This document shows, in pieces, positions 47,201 through 59,810 of a stretch of DNA of 64,000 nt. The notes under the pieces were generated by a model that saw only the letters and a program-made list of their open reading frames with translations, did not search any database and had not been told where the DNA came from. The DNA is taken from the NCBI RefSeq assembly GCF_010389155.1, contig NC_057766.1:23693516-23757515 (forward strand), in the 5' to 3' direction. Within the stretch, counting starts at the first letter, position 1. Each line of letters begins with the position of its first letter. The stretch comes from Erigeron canadensis. Taxonomy: Eukaryota; Streptophyta; Magnoliopsida; Asterales; Asteraceae. The translations under genes and the position numbers were made by a program.

Positions 47201-50200
47201 TTTCTGTCCCTCCTGTTTCTTTTTTATTAGTTCAACCCCCTAACTTTATATAATTTTTTTTAATGTTTAGTAATTTTTAACATTTTTTTTTTACCTTTAT
47301 TGTATTTAATTTTTTTTAATAACTTTTTAAAATGTTATAAATTTTTTAAAAACCTATATATATTTTTTTTTAATTTTCTACTTTTTGGATTTTTTGTTGC
47401 ATTATATATCTTTTATATTCTTTTAAATATTTGGTTTTTATACCTTTTTTACATGTAACATTTGTTTTTTTATAACTTCTTCATTTGGTTTTCGTATTTA
47501 TTTTTTTTCTCATTTTTATTTTTTGGTTTATTACATTTCTTTTGTATTTTTAAACTTCTGGTTTTCAATATTTTTTGTCGCCTATAAATTTATGGGTTTT
47601 TTTAACCCCACTCATAAACATAAATGTTTTCAAAAACTTATGTCGCCCATCGGGCGGCATGAAATTCCTAGTTATCAACTAATATTAGTTAGGGCAAGTT
47701 CTATATCTTCTAGTGGTACTTAACAATCTTCTTGCTTATGAATCTGTTTGTTATATTTACAGGTGGTACTGAAGGAAAATTTGGTTCTTACTCTATTTAG
47801 GGATGAGGTAATATTTGAAAATAGCTAGTATTGACAAATTTTGTTGTTGAAATAAATAAATGTAATATTCTTGAAATGCAGTATATATTGTTGCATGAGG
47901 ACTATCAGTTATATGTATTGCCACGGATATTGGAATCAAAGAAAATGGCAAAATCTGGGCGTACAAAGCAAAAAGAGGCAGATTTGGAATATAGCGTTGC
48001 AAAGCAAGTTGAGAAAATGATAAGGTACTAAAAGAAGTGTACATGAGAAAAATACCTAGTTAAATTATTCGAGTTGTTGCCAGACTGGTTCGGATTTGCC
48101 AGCCAGGCGCATATAAGATATTGTTATGGTTACCATCTACTTAATTCCATTATTTGTGACCTCTGTGCAACTTGTTTTGGAAGATTATATTGAATAGATT
48201 TTGTTTGTAATGTTGTTTATTTACTCTAGTGAAGTGCATGAGCAAGCAATTATATCCTGTGATGCAATTCATCATGAGCGGAGAATACTATTAAAGCAAG
48301 AGATTGGAAGGATGGTTCTCTTCTTTACTGACCAACCCAGTTTATTGGCTCCTAATATTCAGGTAGATTGCACTTTATATATTCTATGATTTCCAATCCA
48401 GCATGCCAGGTGCACTTATGTTGTCAATCATTTGTCTTACAGATGGTATTTTCTGCACTAGCATTGGCCCAAAGTGAAGTCATTTGGTACTTTCAACATG
48501 TTGGAATCAGTTCATCAAAATCTAAAGCCAACCGTACAGTGGCTGTAGACATAGTAAGTTTAAATTGCATCTGTGAAAGTAGCATGCCCTAACAATTCAT
48601 GATTTATTCTTTTTCTATATGTTTTTGACATCCCAAGTATTAACAAGTTTGGCTTGTCAACTTCTGGCTGCAGAATGCAAATGATCCAACTGTAGGATTC
48701 TTGTTGGATGGAATGGACCGCCTTTGTTGTTTAGTACGTAAATATATTGCAGGTAAGAGTTTATTAGTACATTTTTATTATGATATTTTATATCTACTAG
48801 AATTTTCTAATAACATTCTTTGACATTTAGTTGTGTTACTTTGGCTAAGAGGAATTTACAATGATAATTGCAGCTGTTAGAGGCTATGCCTTATCCTATC
48901 TATCATCCTCAGCGGGCCGGATTCGGTTTTTGCTCAACACTCCTGGAATGGTGGCTCTGGACCTTGATGCCACTCTAAAAGGACTTTTCCAAAAAGTTGT
49001 TGAGCATCTAGAAAATATACCCAAGCCCCAGGGTGAAAATATTTCTGCAATCACATGTGATCTATCAGTGAGTGAATCATTTGGATCATGATATCTATAT
49101 ACATCATCACTTAATTTCCCTAGTTATAACGTATCTAATGGAATAAGCAGGAATTACGAAAGGACTGGTTATCAATTTTGATGATTGTTACGTCTGCCCG
49201 GTCATCTATTAACATCCGCCACTTGGAGAAAGCGACAGTTTCCACTGGAAAGGAAGGGTTGTTATCTGAAGGGAATGCTCTGTACAACTGGTCCAGGTGC
49301 TCTAAATATTTTTAGACTTCTTTAGCTTTTAAATCAGATTGTACTTGATAGAAGTATGCCAAGTCTTATATTATGCCAAATGGATGTGTCAAGCCAGATG
49401 TGTTGATGAACTCGAATCTCAGCTTTCAAAACACGGGAGTCTGAAAAAGCTGTATTTCTACCATCAACATCTTACAACTGTATGTTTTTGCTTCCTGCTT
49501 GAGTTGTAATTGGCTAGTTACGCTATTCTCAGAATTTTCGAAGTTTTATATGGGTGCGGATCAATGCAGGTTTTCAGAAATACCATGTTTGGACCCGAAG
49601 GGCGCCCCCAACATTGTTGTGCATGGCTTGGTGTTGCGAGTAGCTTTCCAGAATGTGCGTCTACTATTGTTCCGGAAGAGGTAATTGCTATACATGTATC
49701 TGTAATTATTGGCAAGTTATGAGAGGTGTTAATTTCAACCCTTATGTAGGGAAAGGTGTCGATTCTATCTGTGTTTTATAATTAACGGGTCCATCGTAAA
49801 ACTTAACCTATTATATGATTTGTGTCAAACAGTTTGAGCGAGTTAAACTTGTGAAAACTGAGAGGTCGCCTGATGTGTCTTTAGACGCTCTTGATGTCCT
49901 ATATCACTTTATTAAAAGAAATTCTTCGAGAGCGATATAGCTTTCATAAGTATAGTTAATACATTAACTCTGTGCTACAGTAAAGAACTGGACTGTAAAG
50001 CGCTGGTGACCCAGCCTGACTTGACCCAGACATAAACTGATAAAAGCTATCCTTTTTTGCCCAAACCCTTTTTTATCTGTTACCCAACCTGCGCATCTTT
50101 CCACCTCTAGCATGTCATGATGGTTTATATCTGGACAATTTAATGAATGTTTGATTGATTTTGCAGTTAACTAGAATTGGTCGGGATGCTGTTCTATATG

Positions 50201-53200
50201 TTGAGTCACTCATTGAGTCTATCATGGGAGGGTTGGAAGGGCTAATCAATATCCTTGATTCTGAAGGAGGTTTTGGGTCCTTGGAGATGCAGGTTCTTGT
50301 TTATTTATTGCCTTGATTAGTTTGCCAACTTAATACTTAATTATTCATGCATGAGACTGACAATAAACCATATAATTTTCAGCTTCTTCCAGAACAGGCA
50401 GCGATTCTCATGAACCTGACGTCAAGACTGTCTATTCCTTCAGCTAAATCTCCAAGGGGCATATCTGGTTTGCAGTTACCAGGTTATGAAAGCTATCCTG
50501 AAAGTAATAACTCCATTAAAATGTAAGAGACTGGAATAACCTTCGAAGGCTATTATATATTATTTTAGAATTCACACAAACATTGATTTATATATTTACC
50601 TGTTGACAGGCTAGAAGCGGCCATGCAGAGGTTGACAAATCTTTGCTCAGTTTTGAATGACATGGAGCCTATATGTGTTCTAAATCATGTTTTCGTCTTG
50701 AGAGAGGTAATTCCTTTTGCTATATTGCTAGTTTTTGGTCGTGTAAATTAGAACATGATTCTTACATCAACACAAGAGAGAATTACCATACTAAAACGTC
50801 ATAAAAGAGAAAGCTAATAACAGCTCATCCCACGCTAAATAAGAGAAGGTCCGAATTTTTAAAAACAGTAGTGAACTATATGAACGCTCATTGTTTTTCC
50901 AAGTGAAAACTACAGCTACAATGTCCATTTGTTCTGATCCTCTTTAACACATGTGCAGCTTTTGTTTGTCAAATTCATCTAATGTGTACATTCATTTTTG
51001 CAACTACTATTTTAATCAACACATGGTAGAAGGCACGTTCGGGGATAATCACTTGAAAGTATATTAAGTATTCCTGATTTTATTAAGTTCTCAAACATTT
51101 TGGTTAATTTTTTGATTATTAGTTATTACCTATATATTCAATAGAGGATTTAAAACACGGTTCGTAGCGGGTTTCAATCCTCCATTGCAAGGTGCAGTCA
51201 ATTATGGTGCGCCTTATTCATCTAAATTTTATGTTTAACCCCTCAGACTTTAAATGAATTATATTTTTGGTCTCTAGTTCTAACTTACTCGTTCATAGTG
51301 GGTTTTAATCATATTGCAAGGTGCATTGTATTACAGTACACATTCCTTAATTAAAAATCTGTCAAGCCCTCAGACTTCAAATGCTATTTTTTTGGTCCCT
51401 GGGGTTTAACTAATAACTTTTTTCCCTTATATTATATTTTACTTCTTCGACACTTTTCAATCCTCTATTTTAAGGTGCATACGTTTAATTTCTCACATTT
51501 TAAATGGTTTTTATTTTTGGTCTCTCGGGTTTATTCAATAACTGTTTCGTAGTGGATTTTAGTCATATTGTAAGGTGCATTCTATTATGGTACACCTTTT
51601 TTTTTATAACCCCTCAGAATTTAAATTCTTTTATTTTTGTTCCCTCGTGTTTAACTAATAACAATTTTTATTATATTATACTTTATTTCATCGTCTTATT
51701 AGCAGTGTTGAATACGATGTTCATTATAGCCATATTATGGTACCCAATTTCAATTTACTTTACTTTTTGGTCCTTCAAATTTTTTAGTCACTTTTTATAT
51801 TCCTTTTTTTTTTGCCTTTTTTCGGTGTCATATATGATGATTTTATTTTAACATATTCAAGATGAAATTTGTTCCCCTCCCGCCACAACGCGCAGAGAAA
51901 CTTACCTTGTTTGAATCAGTAATGATTTGGATTTTAAACAAAATAATAGGTCATGCACTTATGCATTAAAAAGTCAATTTTTGCCACCTTTTGACCTGTT
52001 CGACCTTCGTGATGTGTTTCTTGTTCAGGAAACTTCTTTTATTATATCCTTCGTGATGGAACCAACCTATTTATTAGTGTATTGTATATGGGTTTAAGTT
52101 GTCACCTTGTATCCACAATATTGAACTAATCTAGTATTTCATCATGACATATTGTAATGCAGTACATGAGAGAGTGCATTCTCGGGAACTTTAGGAGAAG
52201 GCTGCATACTGTATTGAAATTAGATACAGATCTTCAACGTCCTACAGTTCTTGAATCACTAATTCGTAGACATGTAAGCATAATCCATTTGGCTGAGCAA
52301 CACATCAGCATGGATCTCACACAGGGTATGCGGGAAGTCCTATTGACTGAGGCTTTCTGTGGGCCCGTTTCATCTTTACACACATTCGACAAACCCGTTG
52401 ACCAGCAGACCGGGTCAGCCATTGAGGCTGTGTGCAATTGGTATGTTGAGAACATAGTGAAGGATGTATCAGGAGCCGGGATCCTTTTTGCTCCACGTCA
52501 TCGATGCTTTAAAAGCACACGGCCCGTTGGCGGCTATTTTGCTGAAGCCGTCACAGATCCTAAAGAATTACAAGCTTTTGTTCGTACATTTGGTGGCTAT
52601 GGAGTTGACCGTCTTGACCGAATGATGAAAGAACACACAGCCGCTCTTTTAAACTGCATTGACACATCACTCAGAGCAAATCGTGAAGCATTAGAGGCAG
52701 TTTCAGGCAGCATTCATTCTGGTGACCGGATAGAACGGGAAGCAAATGTAAGGCAGATTATTGATGTGGAAACAGTAATTGGATTCTGTATTCAGGCGGG
52801 TCAAGCAATTGCTTTTGACTCACTTTTAGCAGAAGCTGGTGGAGTGGTGCTTGCAGAAGGTGCACCGTTACTACACTCATTATTGACCGGGGTTGCAACA
52901 CATTTACCACTTGAAGTACCCGAGAAAATAGAAATTCGAAGGATGAGAAGGGTGGCTAACAGTGTCGGAGTCGTAGCTGATCATGATTCTGAGTGGGTGA
53001 GAGAGATACTGGAGGATGTTAGTGGTGCAAGTGATAGTTCATGGGGGTTTCTTCCTTACCTATTTTCCACTTTCATGACTTCTAATATCTGGAATACTAC
53101 TGCTTTTAATGTTGATACTGGAGGGTTCAACACTAACATTCACTGTTTGGCAAGGTAAAGTGCTTCTAAGTTCTACCTATTGTTACTGAAAGAATTTTGG

Positions 53201-54523
53201 TTGATCTAGAGGTGACAAAATAGGCATGTTGTGGGTTTCTAATTATATTTTGTTGGATAGGTGTATTTCTGCTGTGATTGCTGGGAGTGAGCTAGTTAGA
53301 GTTGAAAGAGAACAGCAACGACAATCCTATTCAAATGGGCATGCTGGTGATACTGCAGAGCCTGAAATGCCAGATCACCAGTCTGTTGAGTCAAATATAA
53401 AGTCGACAATGCAACTCTTTGTCAAGATTTCTGCAGGGATTGCATTGGATTCATGGAATGAAGTTGACAGGTATGCATAGCATTTCATTTGGCATAAAGA
53501 TCAATCATCTTTGCGTGATTTGCCTACTCCTACGTTTGAGATGACAAAATAGGTGGGTCAGAAAGCGAGTCAAAACATATAGGTTTTGTCATGGGTCAGA
53601 ACTGGTTGTGTCATCCCTAAACATTTTTGTCCGAAGTTACAAATCCTACAATTAATTTTTAGTTTTATTCTTTTTAGGAATAACCTATTTCTTTCTTAAA
53701 TGATTGAAAAAGGAAGTTATATTGTAAAACATACTTTATACATTTTGAGTGACTTTCTGACATGTTTATTCCCGTTGAATGTGGTTATTTTGACCCATTT
53801 AGTTATAATTGGGTGGATTGGGCAATGTTTAACTCCCCAATAGGAGTTGATACATAAACACAATGTTTGACTTGAATTGATTTAATACAATTATTCGACT
53901 ATGGATCAAATGTCTAAAATGTCCTTCAACAAGAACAATATAAAGAAAATTATGGACCAAATTTAAGTTACAAATGTCAAATAATAGTGTTATCAGTGAG
54001 CAAAAAAGTCAGCTTCCCTTTTGTGCACTCGTGCAGGTCTCATCTGGTGGCAAAGCTAATCTTTTTGGACCAATTATGTGAAATCTCTCCATACCTACCA
54101 CGGAGTTCGCTAGAGATGCACGTTCCTTATGCTATTCTACGCTCCATATATAGTCAGTACTATGGGAACTCTCCTTCAAATCCTCTTGCACTACTAAGTA
54201 TATCGCCACGCAGCTCTCCAGCTTTATCAATGGGCCATGCTTCTCCAGCCATCAGGCATCCATATGGTGATTCAACACCTCAATCGAGTCATGATTCAGG
54301 TTACTTTAAGCCAGCATCGGTGCATGGTCAAGATCAGCCTTTTGAGGGGCATACAAGAAGCACTGACCACAAACATAGAAATGGAAGACGATCAGGTCCG
54401 TTGGATTATAGTTCGAGCCATAAAGTGAAGTCTGTGGAAGGGTCAGCTTCTGGTGGCAGCAGAGGTCCCAGTCCACTCCCCAGATTTGCTGTGTCGAGGT
54501 CTGGTCCCATATCTTACAAATAG
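44295..54523 (+). CDS. NAP1: NAP1 / GNARLED, SCAR/WAVE complex subunit
   Basis: Twenty-three coding exons join without frame breaks: 44295-44702, 44790-44864, 45320-45400, 45526-45606, 45753-45835, 46018-46102, 46353-46478, 46605-46712, 47763-47807, 47882-48024, 48230-48362, 48443-48553, 48674-48752, 48874-49067, 49151-49296, 49398-49479, 49570-49680, 50167-50292, 50383-50522, 50610-50706, 52163-53154, 53261-53470, 54037-54523 (4143 bp, 1380 aa). Plant NAP1 is the Nck-associated subunit of the SCAR/WAVE complex, which activates ARP2/3 to nucleate branched actin; Arabidopsis mutants (gnarled) have distorted trichomes. Recognisable blocks are EGPSRWSEYL, LPHQNSLILHAFMDLFCSF, RNDRDCDFYYR, RPQHCCAWLGVASSFPECA, LESLIRRHVSIIHLAEQH, APRHRCFKSTRPVGGYFAE and the Ser/Pro-rich tail ending PLPRFAVSRSGPISYK. 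The length is close to the family's ~1400 aa. Intron 4 (45607-45752) starts GCAAGT, a GC-AG intron; the rest are GT-AG. Exon 21 is unusually long. The upstream GTG is not used; ATG 44295 starts MPKSRLN. Confidence 0.96.
46954..47671 (+). mobile_element. Helitron in NAP1 intron 8
   Basis: The 5' part reads TCATATATATTACTTACTAT then AATAAAGC; the 3' end has a CGCCCATCGGGCG hairpin, then ATTCCTAG followed by T. The strict A before the TC is absent, so the left border is approximate. The middle is T-rich. It contains a tRNA-like module at 47060-47140. Confidence 0.65.
47055..47140 (+). repeat. tRNA-like (Pol III promoter) module inside the Helitron
   Basis: ATGGTTCAGTGGTAAAGACC (A-box-like) and GGTCCTTTGTTCGATCC (B-box-like) are spaced as in a tRNA. 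The sequence does not make a full cloverleaf by eye and no CCA or tRNA flank follows, so I call it SINE-derived. Confidence 0.5.
49681..50166. other. NAP1 intron 17
   Basis: GT-AG intron of 486 bp. The right part (about 49990-50109) carries GACCCAGCCTGACTTGACCC and ends TTTCCACCTCTAG, the inverted end of the decayed element also seen in chaperonin intron 4. Confidence 0.45.
50707..52162. other. NAP1 intron 20 with minisatellite and Helitron-like end
   Basis: GT-AG intron of 1456 bp, the largest in the gene. From about 51150 to 51830 a unit of roughly 125 bp repeats about five times: AAGGTGCATT...CCCTCAGACTTTAAAT...TTTTTGGTCCCTNGGGTTTA, diverged. It is followed at about 51878 by CCCGCCACAACGCGCAG, which resembles the Helitron 3' ends at 15.0 and 24.5 kb. 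Confidence 0.6.
53471..54036. other. NAP1 intron 22
   Basis: GT-AG intron of 566 bp. TTTGAGATGACAAAATAGGTG (about 53534) and GACCCATTTAGTTAT are phrases of the decayed dispersed element. No gene. Confidence 0.45.
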
Positions 54524-55443
54524 AGACTGCTTGCATATATTGTAATAGAGATTCAGGAATGTAAAATTTTCTTTATCAATATCTACCTCGGATGAACAAG
54601 TTGGTGAAGTTGAGTTTTATAGAGTAATTGACAAATGACTGCTTTTGTCTAGTAACTTCGCACGCCCGTTGCCTTTCTTTCCTTTGAAATATACACACCT
54701 TGTTTATCGGCCGAGTCCCTAGTGGTTCAGCAAACTTGGTATGTACCAGTCGAGACCACCTGTCATGATCCCCCCTCTCCCCCAGGCCAGATCCATCTTT
54801 ATTGGAAGAAGGAAGATAACATTGTGTTAAACCTGCCTCTCTTTTTTTTTTTTTTTTTTTTTTTTTTCCCCACAATTTGCAAGGCTATAATGAGAATATT
54901 GACTATCTTGGTGACATCTAAAAATAGAGATATTGGACGAAGCCATTGAGATATGGGGTGTGTGGGGTTTTTGTGTAGACTGTTTTCATCTAAAGTGTGT
55001 TAAAATTACCTCATGAATGTTTCTTTTACTTTTAAGGATAACAAAGAAAGTGTCGTGCTCATTTTACGAAGGATAATATTTGTTCTGGTAACATACTGGA
55101 GATAAAACCACGAGAGTTATGCTTATAGTATCCTCATAATCACATTGATTATATTTTTACCGTCTTAGTGTTTATCTTGAAAAAGACATTTAACTTGAGA
55201 TTTCCAATCATTACATTTGTAGCAAGCTTAGCCGTTCTTAAAAAAAAAAATAACAATGATGGCAAGGATAAATAGATTTCTTATTCGGTTGATTAAACGG
55301 AAGAAGATAATAATATAGTTGATATTGTTGTTTAGTCAACAAACAATATAGTTTTGTTTGATGTTCAAAAAAAGTTTTTTGTTCCTGTTAATGGCTTCAA
55401 AATTTTATTAAATTATATATGCACTTTTATTTAACTAATTTAA
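54524..55443. other. NAP1 3' flank with T26 run
   Basis: A run of about 26 T lies at 54843-54868. Around 54715-54800, GTCCCTAGTGGTTCAGC and GTCGAGACCACCTGTCATGA are suggestive of a decayed SINE but lack clear boxes. The polyadenylation site of NAP1 is probably in the first few hundred bases. Confidence 0.4.
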
Positions 55444-56094
55444 CTAGAGTGGTGCCCGCGCGTTACAGCGGCAATGGTCTATAGCACGTCAAATGCCGTA
55501 ACGGTTTATAGCGTTAAGGTTACTTTCATGAGATGCATCAATACAACATATAACCGTATCTATCATTAAAAAAATAAGTCTCGGATTAGGTGCAAGAACT
55601 AATTAATGAAGTGCAAGAACTAATTAATGAAGTGCAAGAACTAATTAATGAAGTGAAAAAACTAACCATAAAAGTTAACCACTTACAATTGTATGTTTAC
55701 AATTGTAGGGGAGAAGGTCAGGTCAATTAAAAAAATAAATAGTCAAAGATTTAAATTTAGTATGAATATAAAAAAGGAAATAATTGGCTAGTAATTTCAT
55801 GAGTTATAAAAAGGTAATTATTGTTTAAACATTTCATGATATTATATATGACAATTAAGATGTTTTTTCTTATCCGTAACAATACCTTCAACAATAATTT
55901 TAGAGTTGAATGGGGTTTTTATCACAATGGGGTTTTTAGGTAATTGTGAGGCTTTTTTTTAAGGATAATTTCAAAATTTCAAGGATAAGGTATGTGAAGT
56001 TAGTATAAATTGGAAGGGTAAATTAGACAATTTAAAGATAGAGAGTTGAATTGGGGAGGGGATAGTTTGCTTTAATATGGAGTATAGATATAGA
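55444..56094 (-). mobile_element. Helitron (651 bp), minus strand
   Basis: On the minus strand it begins TCTATATCTATACTCCATAT after A (56094) and ends CCGCTGTAACGCGCGGGCACC then ACTCTAG before T (55444). Both ends fit the A-TC...CTAG-T rule. It contains a 21-bp tandem repeat (55590-55670). Non-coding. Confidence 0.8.
55590..55670. repeat. 21-bp tandem repeat, three to four copies
   Basis: GTGCAAGAACTAATTAATGA plus one base repeats three times perfectly, with a degenerate fourth (GTGAAAAAACTAACC). Confidence 0.9.
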
Positions 56095-57209
56095 TGTGTA
56101 TCCAATTATAATCGTATTCATTGTAGGTTTTAACTTTCAAACTTTTATCAATATATTTACCTAGGTATATGTGAGATCCATATGTGCTGTCATTTCGAGT
56201 GCCAGATTATGAGTTTGCAAGTTTTTGAGCACATACAAGACAATGTTAAAAATTTAAAAGTAAATACATACAATAAATACGATTATAGTTACATACACAT
56301 TATATATTCGTGTATAGTTGAATACAGTCATTAAACTTTCTTGTTTTTTTTCTTTTTGTTAGTGTATATATAACCGTGGTTGAAGAGTTATCTTATTTAA
56401 GCTCGCAAGTGAAAAAGCTATACAAACATAAGATTAAGTATATGTATATAAACTAGTACTAATACGCATACGATGTACGGATTCATCATATAAATGCATC
56501 ATCTTTTATAGGTAGAAAATGAAATCCGAAAATGTTTCATATTATGAATTTAGTTTCTTTGATGATAGTCTAGTAGTAAAATACATGTATAATAAAGGTT
56601 TTGGTTAATGTTACTTTTGCTATTGATAACGATCTGACATAACACTTCTCTCTATAATAGTTTTTTTCCTAAGTGGCACATCTTTTTTCGTGCCAACTAA
56701 GTTTTTTGCTTATGTGGTATTTTCTGAAATTTTAACTTTTTTTAAAATATATTAACATTTAAATCTATATTTTTTAGTGCTTATGTGACACTTAATTTGC
56801 CCCATACTTTAACATGATGTCTGTCGTTTTAATGTTTTTCAATATGTTTTATTAGAGTTAGTAAATAAATAAACAATTATCATGATGATAAATAAATAAT
56901 ACATAGTTTTAGGTATATAAGGAATCTGTAACCATTTTTTTTTATATAAAAAGAGTTTATATTAAATAAAAACCTTTTTCCACACATGTAATAATATAAA
57001 AATAACTTGAAATTTATAATTATACGATAATATAAAAATTATATAAACCTCTGATCCTATTGTATTTTCTTCTTATATTTTTGATTGATTATAATTTCAA
57101 CTTTGTTTTTTTCAATAGATATGTATTGTGAATTAAATTGATATAAACATTACATGGTTTTCTTAAAAAGATATATAAAATACAAATTCATGAATTTGGA
57201 GAGGATTTT
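56095..57209. other. AT-rich intergenic DNA, nothing recognised
   Basis: No coding pattern, RNA gene or clear element border could be supported. Confidence 0.4.
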
Positions 57210-59810
57210 TTTTAAAGGTGTGGATCATTTGTTCGCAACAGGGAATCTAGCTTACGTTGTTTTAACCGGGTCCGTGCTAGAGAGCCCCCTCACCCTCAGT
57301 ATCTAGTAGGAGGATGTAACATCCCAAACTTTTATTTAATGGTTGACTTGAGTCGTTAAGTCAACACTTTGTGTCTGTTAAGTCTCTAGGAGATTTAATG
57401 CTTATATGTAAATAATATTCTTGATGTGAGAGGCTTTAATGCCTTAATGATGTATATATTAATGTGTTTAGATGGTCTAGTTGTGCTTGAAGAGTCGGTT
57501 GTATTCCCGGTAGTGAGGTAAAGCCCCAAATGTGATGTCTTAAGGTTGAGGGACTCAAGGTGTTAAGTAAGGAAACATGCTACAACAGATTAGGGTGTAA
57601 TTAGACCCTAATCACACAAATAATTCAGTTTCTCCTCTCTTCTCAAACCCTAAAACCGTCCCCCTTATCCTCTCAAGCAATTCTTGTGTGTTTCTTGTGA
57701 TTCATGGTGATTCAAGAGAGATATGGTTCATAGATTATGTCCTTATCATTGCCTACAGATAATTAAGGTATTCTCTTCTTGATTTGACATTTGATTGGTC
57801 CATTCAATCATCACATTCCTGGCTATAAGGGCTGGGGTGAATTCGATTGCGTTTAATAATCGATGAGCGTTGTTTTGAGTGATTAAATGTTCCTACAATG
57901 TGTCTAATCAATCCAAGAATCAATGGTTACTTTGATAGCATCAAATGGTCATGAAAGATGTCATTTTTATGTATTAAAGTCGGACATAGGGTGGGGTTTT
58001 GTTTAGGTTTCATTTGGATGGAAAAACAAAGTGAGTGGTGTGTCATCAGTAGGTGCGGTGCACCTTTCAATAGGTGCGGCACACTCATTGATGCCGAGAA
58101 GGGGTGCGATAGAGGGTGCGTTAAGGAGTGCGACACACCTTACCTTTTCTCTTGTTGTTCCTTCATCTAGTGCGACGCACCATGGATATGGGTGCGGCGC
58201 ACCTAGCCTATTTATGCTGAAAACTCGTGTTGATGCTTAGCTTTCCTATATTTCGTTTCTAGGTTCCTAGGAATACTTATCAAGCACGGTCACTCATTAA
58301 CTGGTTGTCGTTGACTTTCTTTAAGGTAAGATACACTACTTTGACACGTTGGGGGTTAAAAAAAACATAGTTTTCATATAATAACTTCCCTAAATTGTAT
58401 CTTGTTTGCTTATGGGTATTCAGGATTATACGAGAGGTGATATGGGCTATGTATATGTATATTGAATCCTGAAATGCTACCTAAAGATATGTGACTTTAT
58501 GATATGATAGGAAATGCTTTGAGTAGCTATGAAATACGATATGTAATGAACTATGTTATGCAATGAAAGATGATATGTATGATATACGATATGCAATGAT
58601 ATATGATGATGTACGTGATGTAATAATGTATGTGATGTAATGATATGCTATGAAATGCTATGTAATGTCTTGAGATGAGTTGGAATGTGATATATGTTGA
58701 TGATATGTAAAATGTGCATGACTACATGGCTTGTTCATCTAGTTTACTAGATATATTAAGTTGTCATGCCACGTGCACGTTTAAGGGCCCAAACGTAAAA
58801 GATGATTATGTGATGATGTTTAGGTAACGTGGACACCTAAACTATATGAGATGTGAAATCGAGCTCGTAATTTAGATGTGAGAGTGTTAAGCTTAACCCG
58901 TACTTGCCCTTGTCCGGCGGGTGCGTAGATGTGGTTGCTTGGGTGGCTCCATGAAACATGGTCAAAGATGTGAAGAGTAATACGGGAGGTCTGACCCGCC
59001 CCACTTGTCTTGAACATACGGATTACTCCGGGATTGGCTTGTCATTCCTTAAAGACATTGATGTACAACCGTAAGGTTTGTCCATCTAGTCGGGTGTGAC
59101 TTATGTTACACTTAATGAGATGTATATGTTATATGATATGCGTGACTTATGTCACACTTGCAAAGATGATATGTGAAAAAGATATGAAAGATGACTAGGC
59201 ACATTTAGGATGACCCATCCTATATGAAAGATGTGTAATGCAAGATGTGATATGATATATGTGATGACTTGTGATGATATGTGCCTTCAAGATGAAATAT
59301 GATTTTTCTATAATGTTTTAAATGGACAAATGTTTTATAAACTATGTTCTATCTTACTTAGCTAATTCGTTAGCTAACACTTGCTCTTTTAAAATGTGTT
59401 GTGCCCTCAGGTCCAACATTAGTGAGCAGGTAAATGTGAGAAGATGTGAGGCATGGGTAGATGATCTTGAAGCTGGTTGTAGTTTACCCATAGTGGCTGC
59501 TCGCATTAGACGTTCATTTATGTTTAGATATTTATGATTTGTATTTACTATAATGCCGGTTGTTTAATGTTGGGCAACCTATGGATTTCCATTTAGACTT
59601 GTTTTGATGATATGGCTAGTAAGACCATTCAATGAATAAACCAAACAGATTTTTCTGGTTTGGACATTTAAAGTTTAATTCCACATTCCTTTAACGCCGT
59701 TAGGCAAAAGTTTTTGGAAATCCATATTTTTAAACGACGGGTGTTACAGAGGATTTGACAAAAGAAATTTCGAGTGCAATGTTTTTATTTGGAATTGGAT
59801 TAGTTTGATA
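57210..59810. repeat. SINE-like repeat interrupted by the solo LTR
   Basis: Positions 57226-57300 (TCTAGCTTACGTTGTTTTAACC and following) resemble the body of the SINE at 18514-18600. It stops at the LTR insertion point and appears to resume after 59748 with GAGGATTTGACAAAAGAAAT. Its right border was not fixed. Confidence 0.45.
57315..59748 (+). mobile_element. Solo LTR (2434 bp), GAGGA target duplication
   Basis: Begins TGTAACATCCCAAAC and ends CGACGGGTGTTACA, so the terminal inverted repeat is TGTAACA/TGTTACA. GAGGA lies directly outside both ends (57310-57314 and 59749-59753). No internal retrotransposon region or second LTR is present. Its length and ends suggest a Gypsy-type element. Inside are a cluster of GGTGCGGCGCACC-like palindromes (58052-58205) and long GATATG/ATGATATG-rich stretches (58490-58700 and 59160-59290). 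Open frames here are not supported. Confidence 0.9.

Noticed and set aside
57958..58240. Two + strand ORFs of about 70 residues in the solo LTR
   Set aside because: They overlap in different frames, are driven by GGTGCG repeats, and have no domain.
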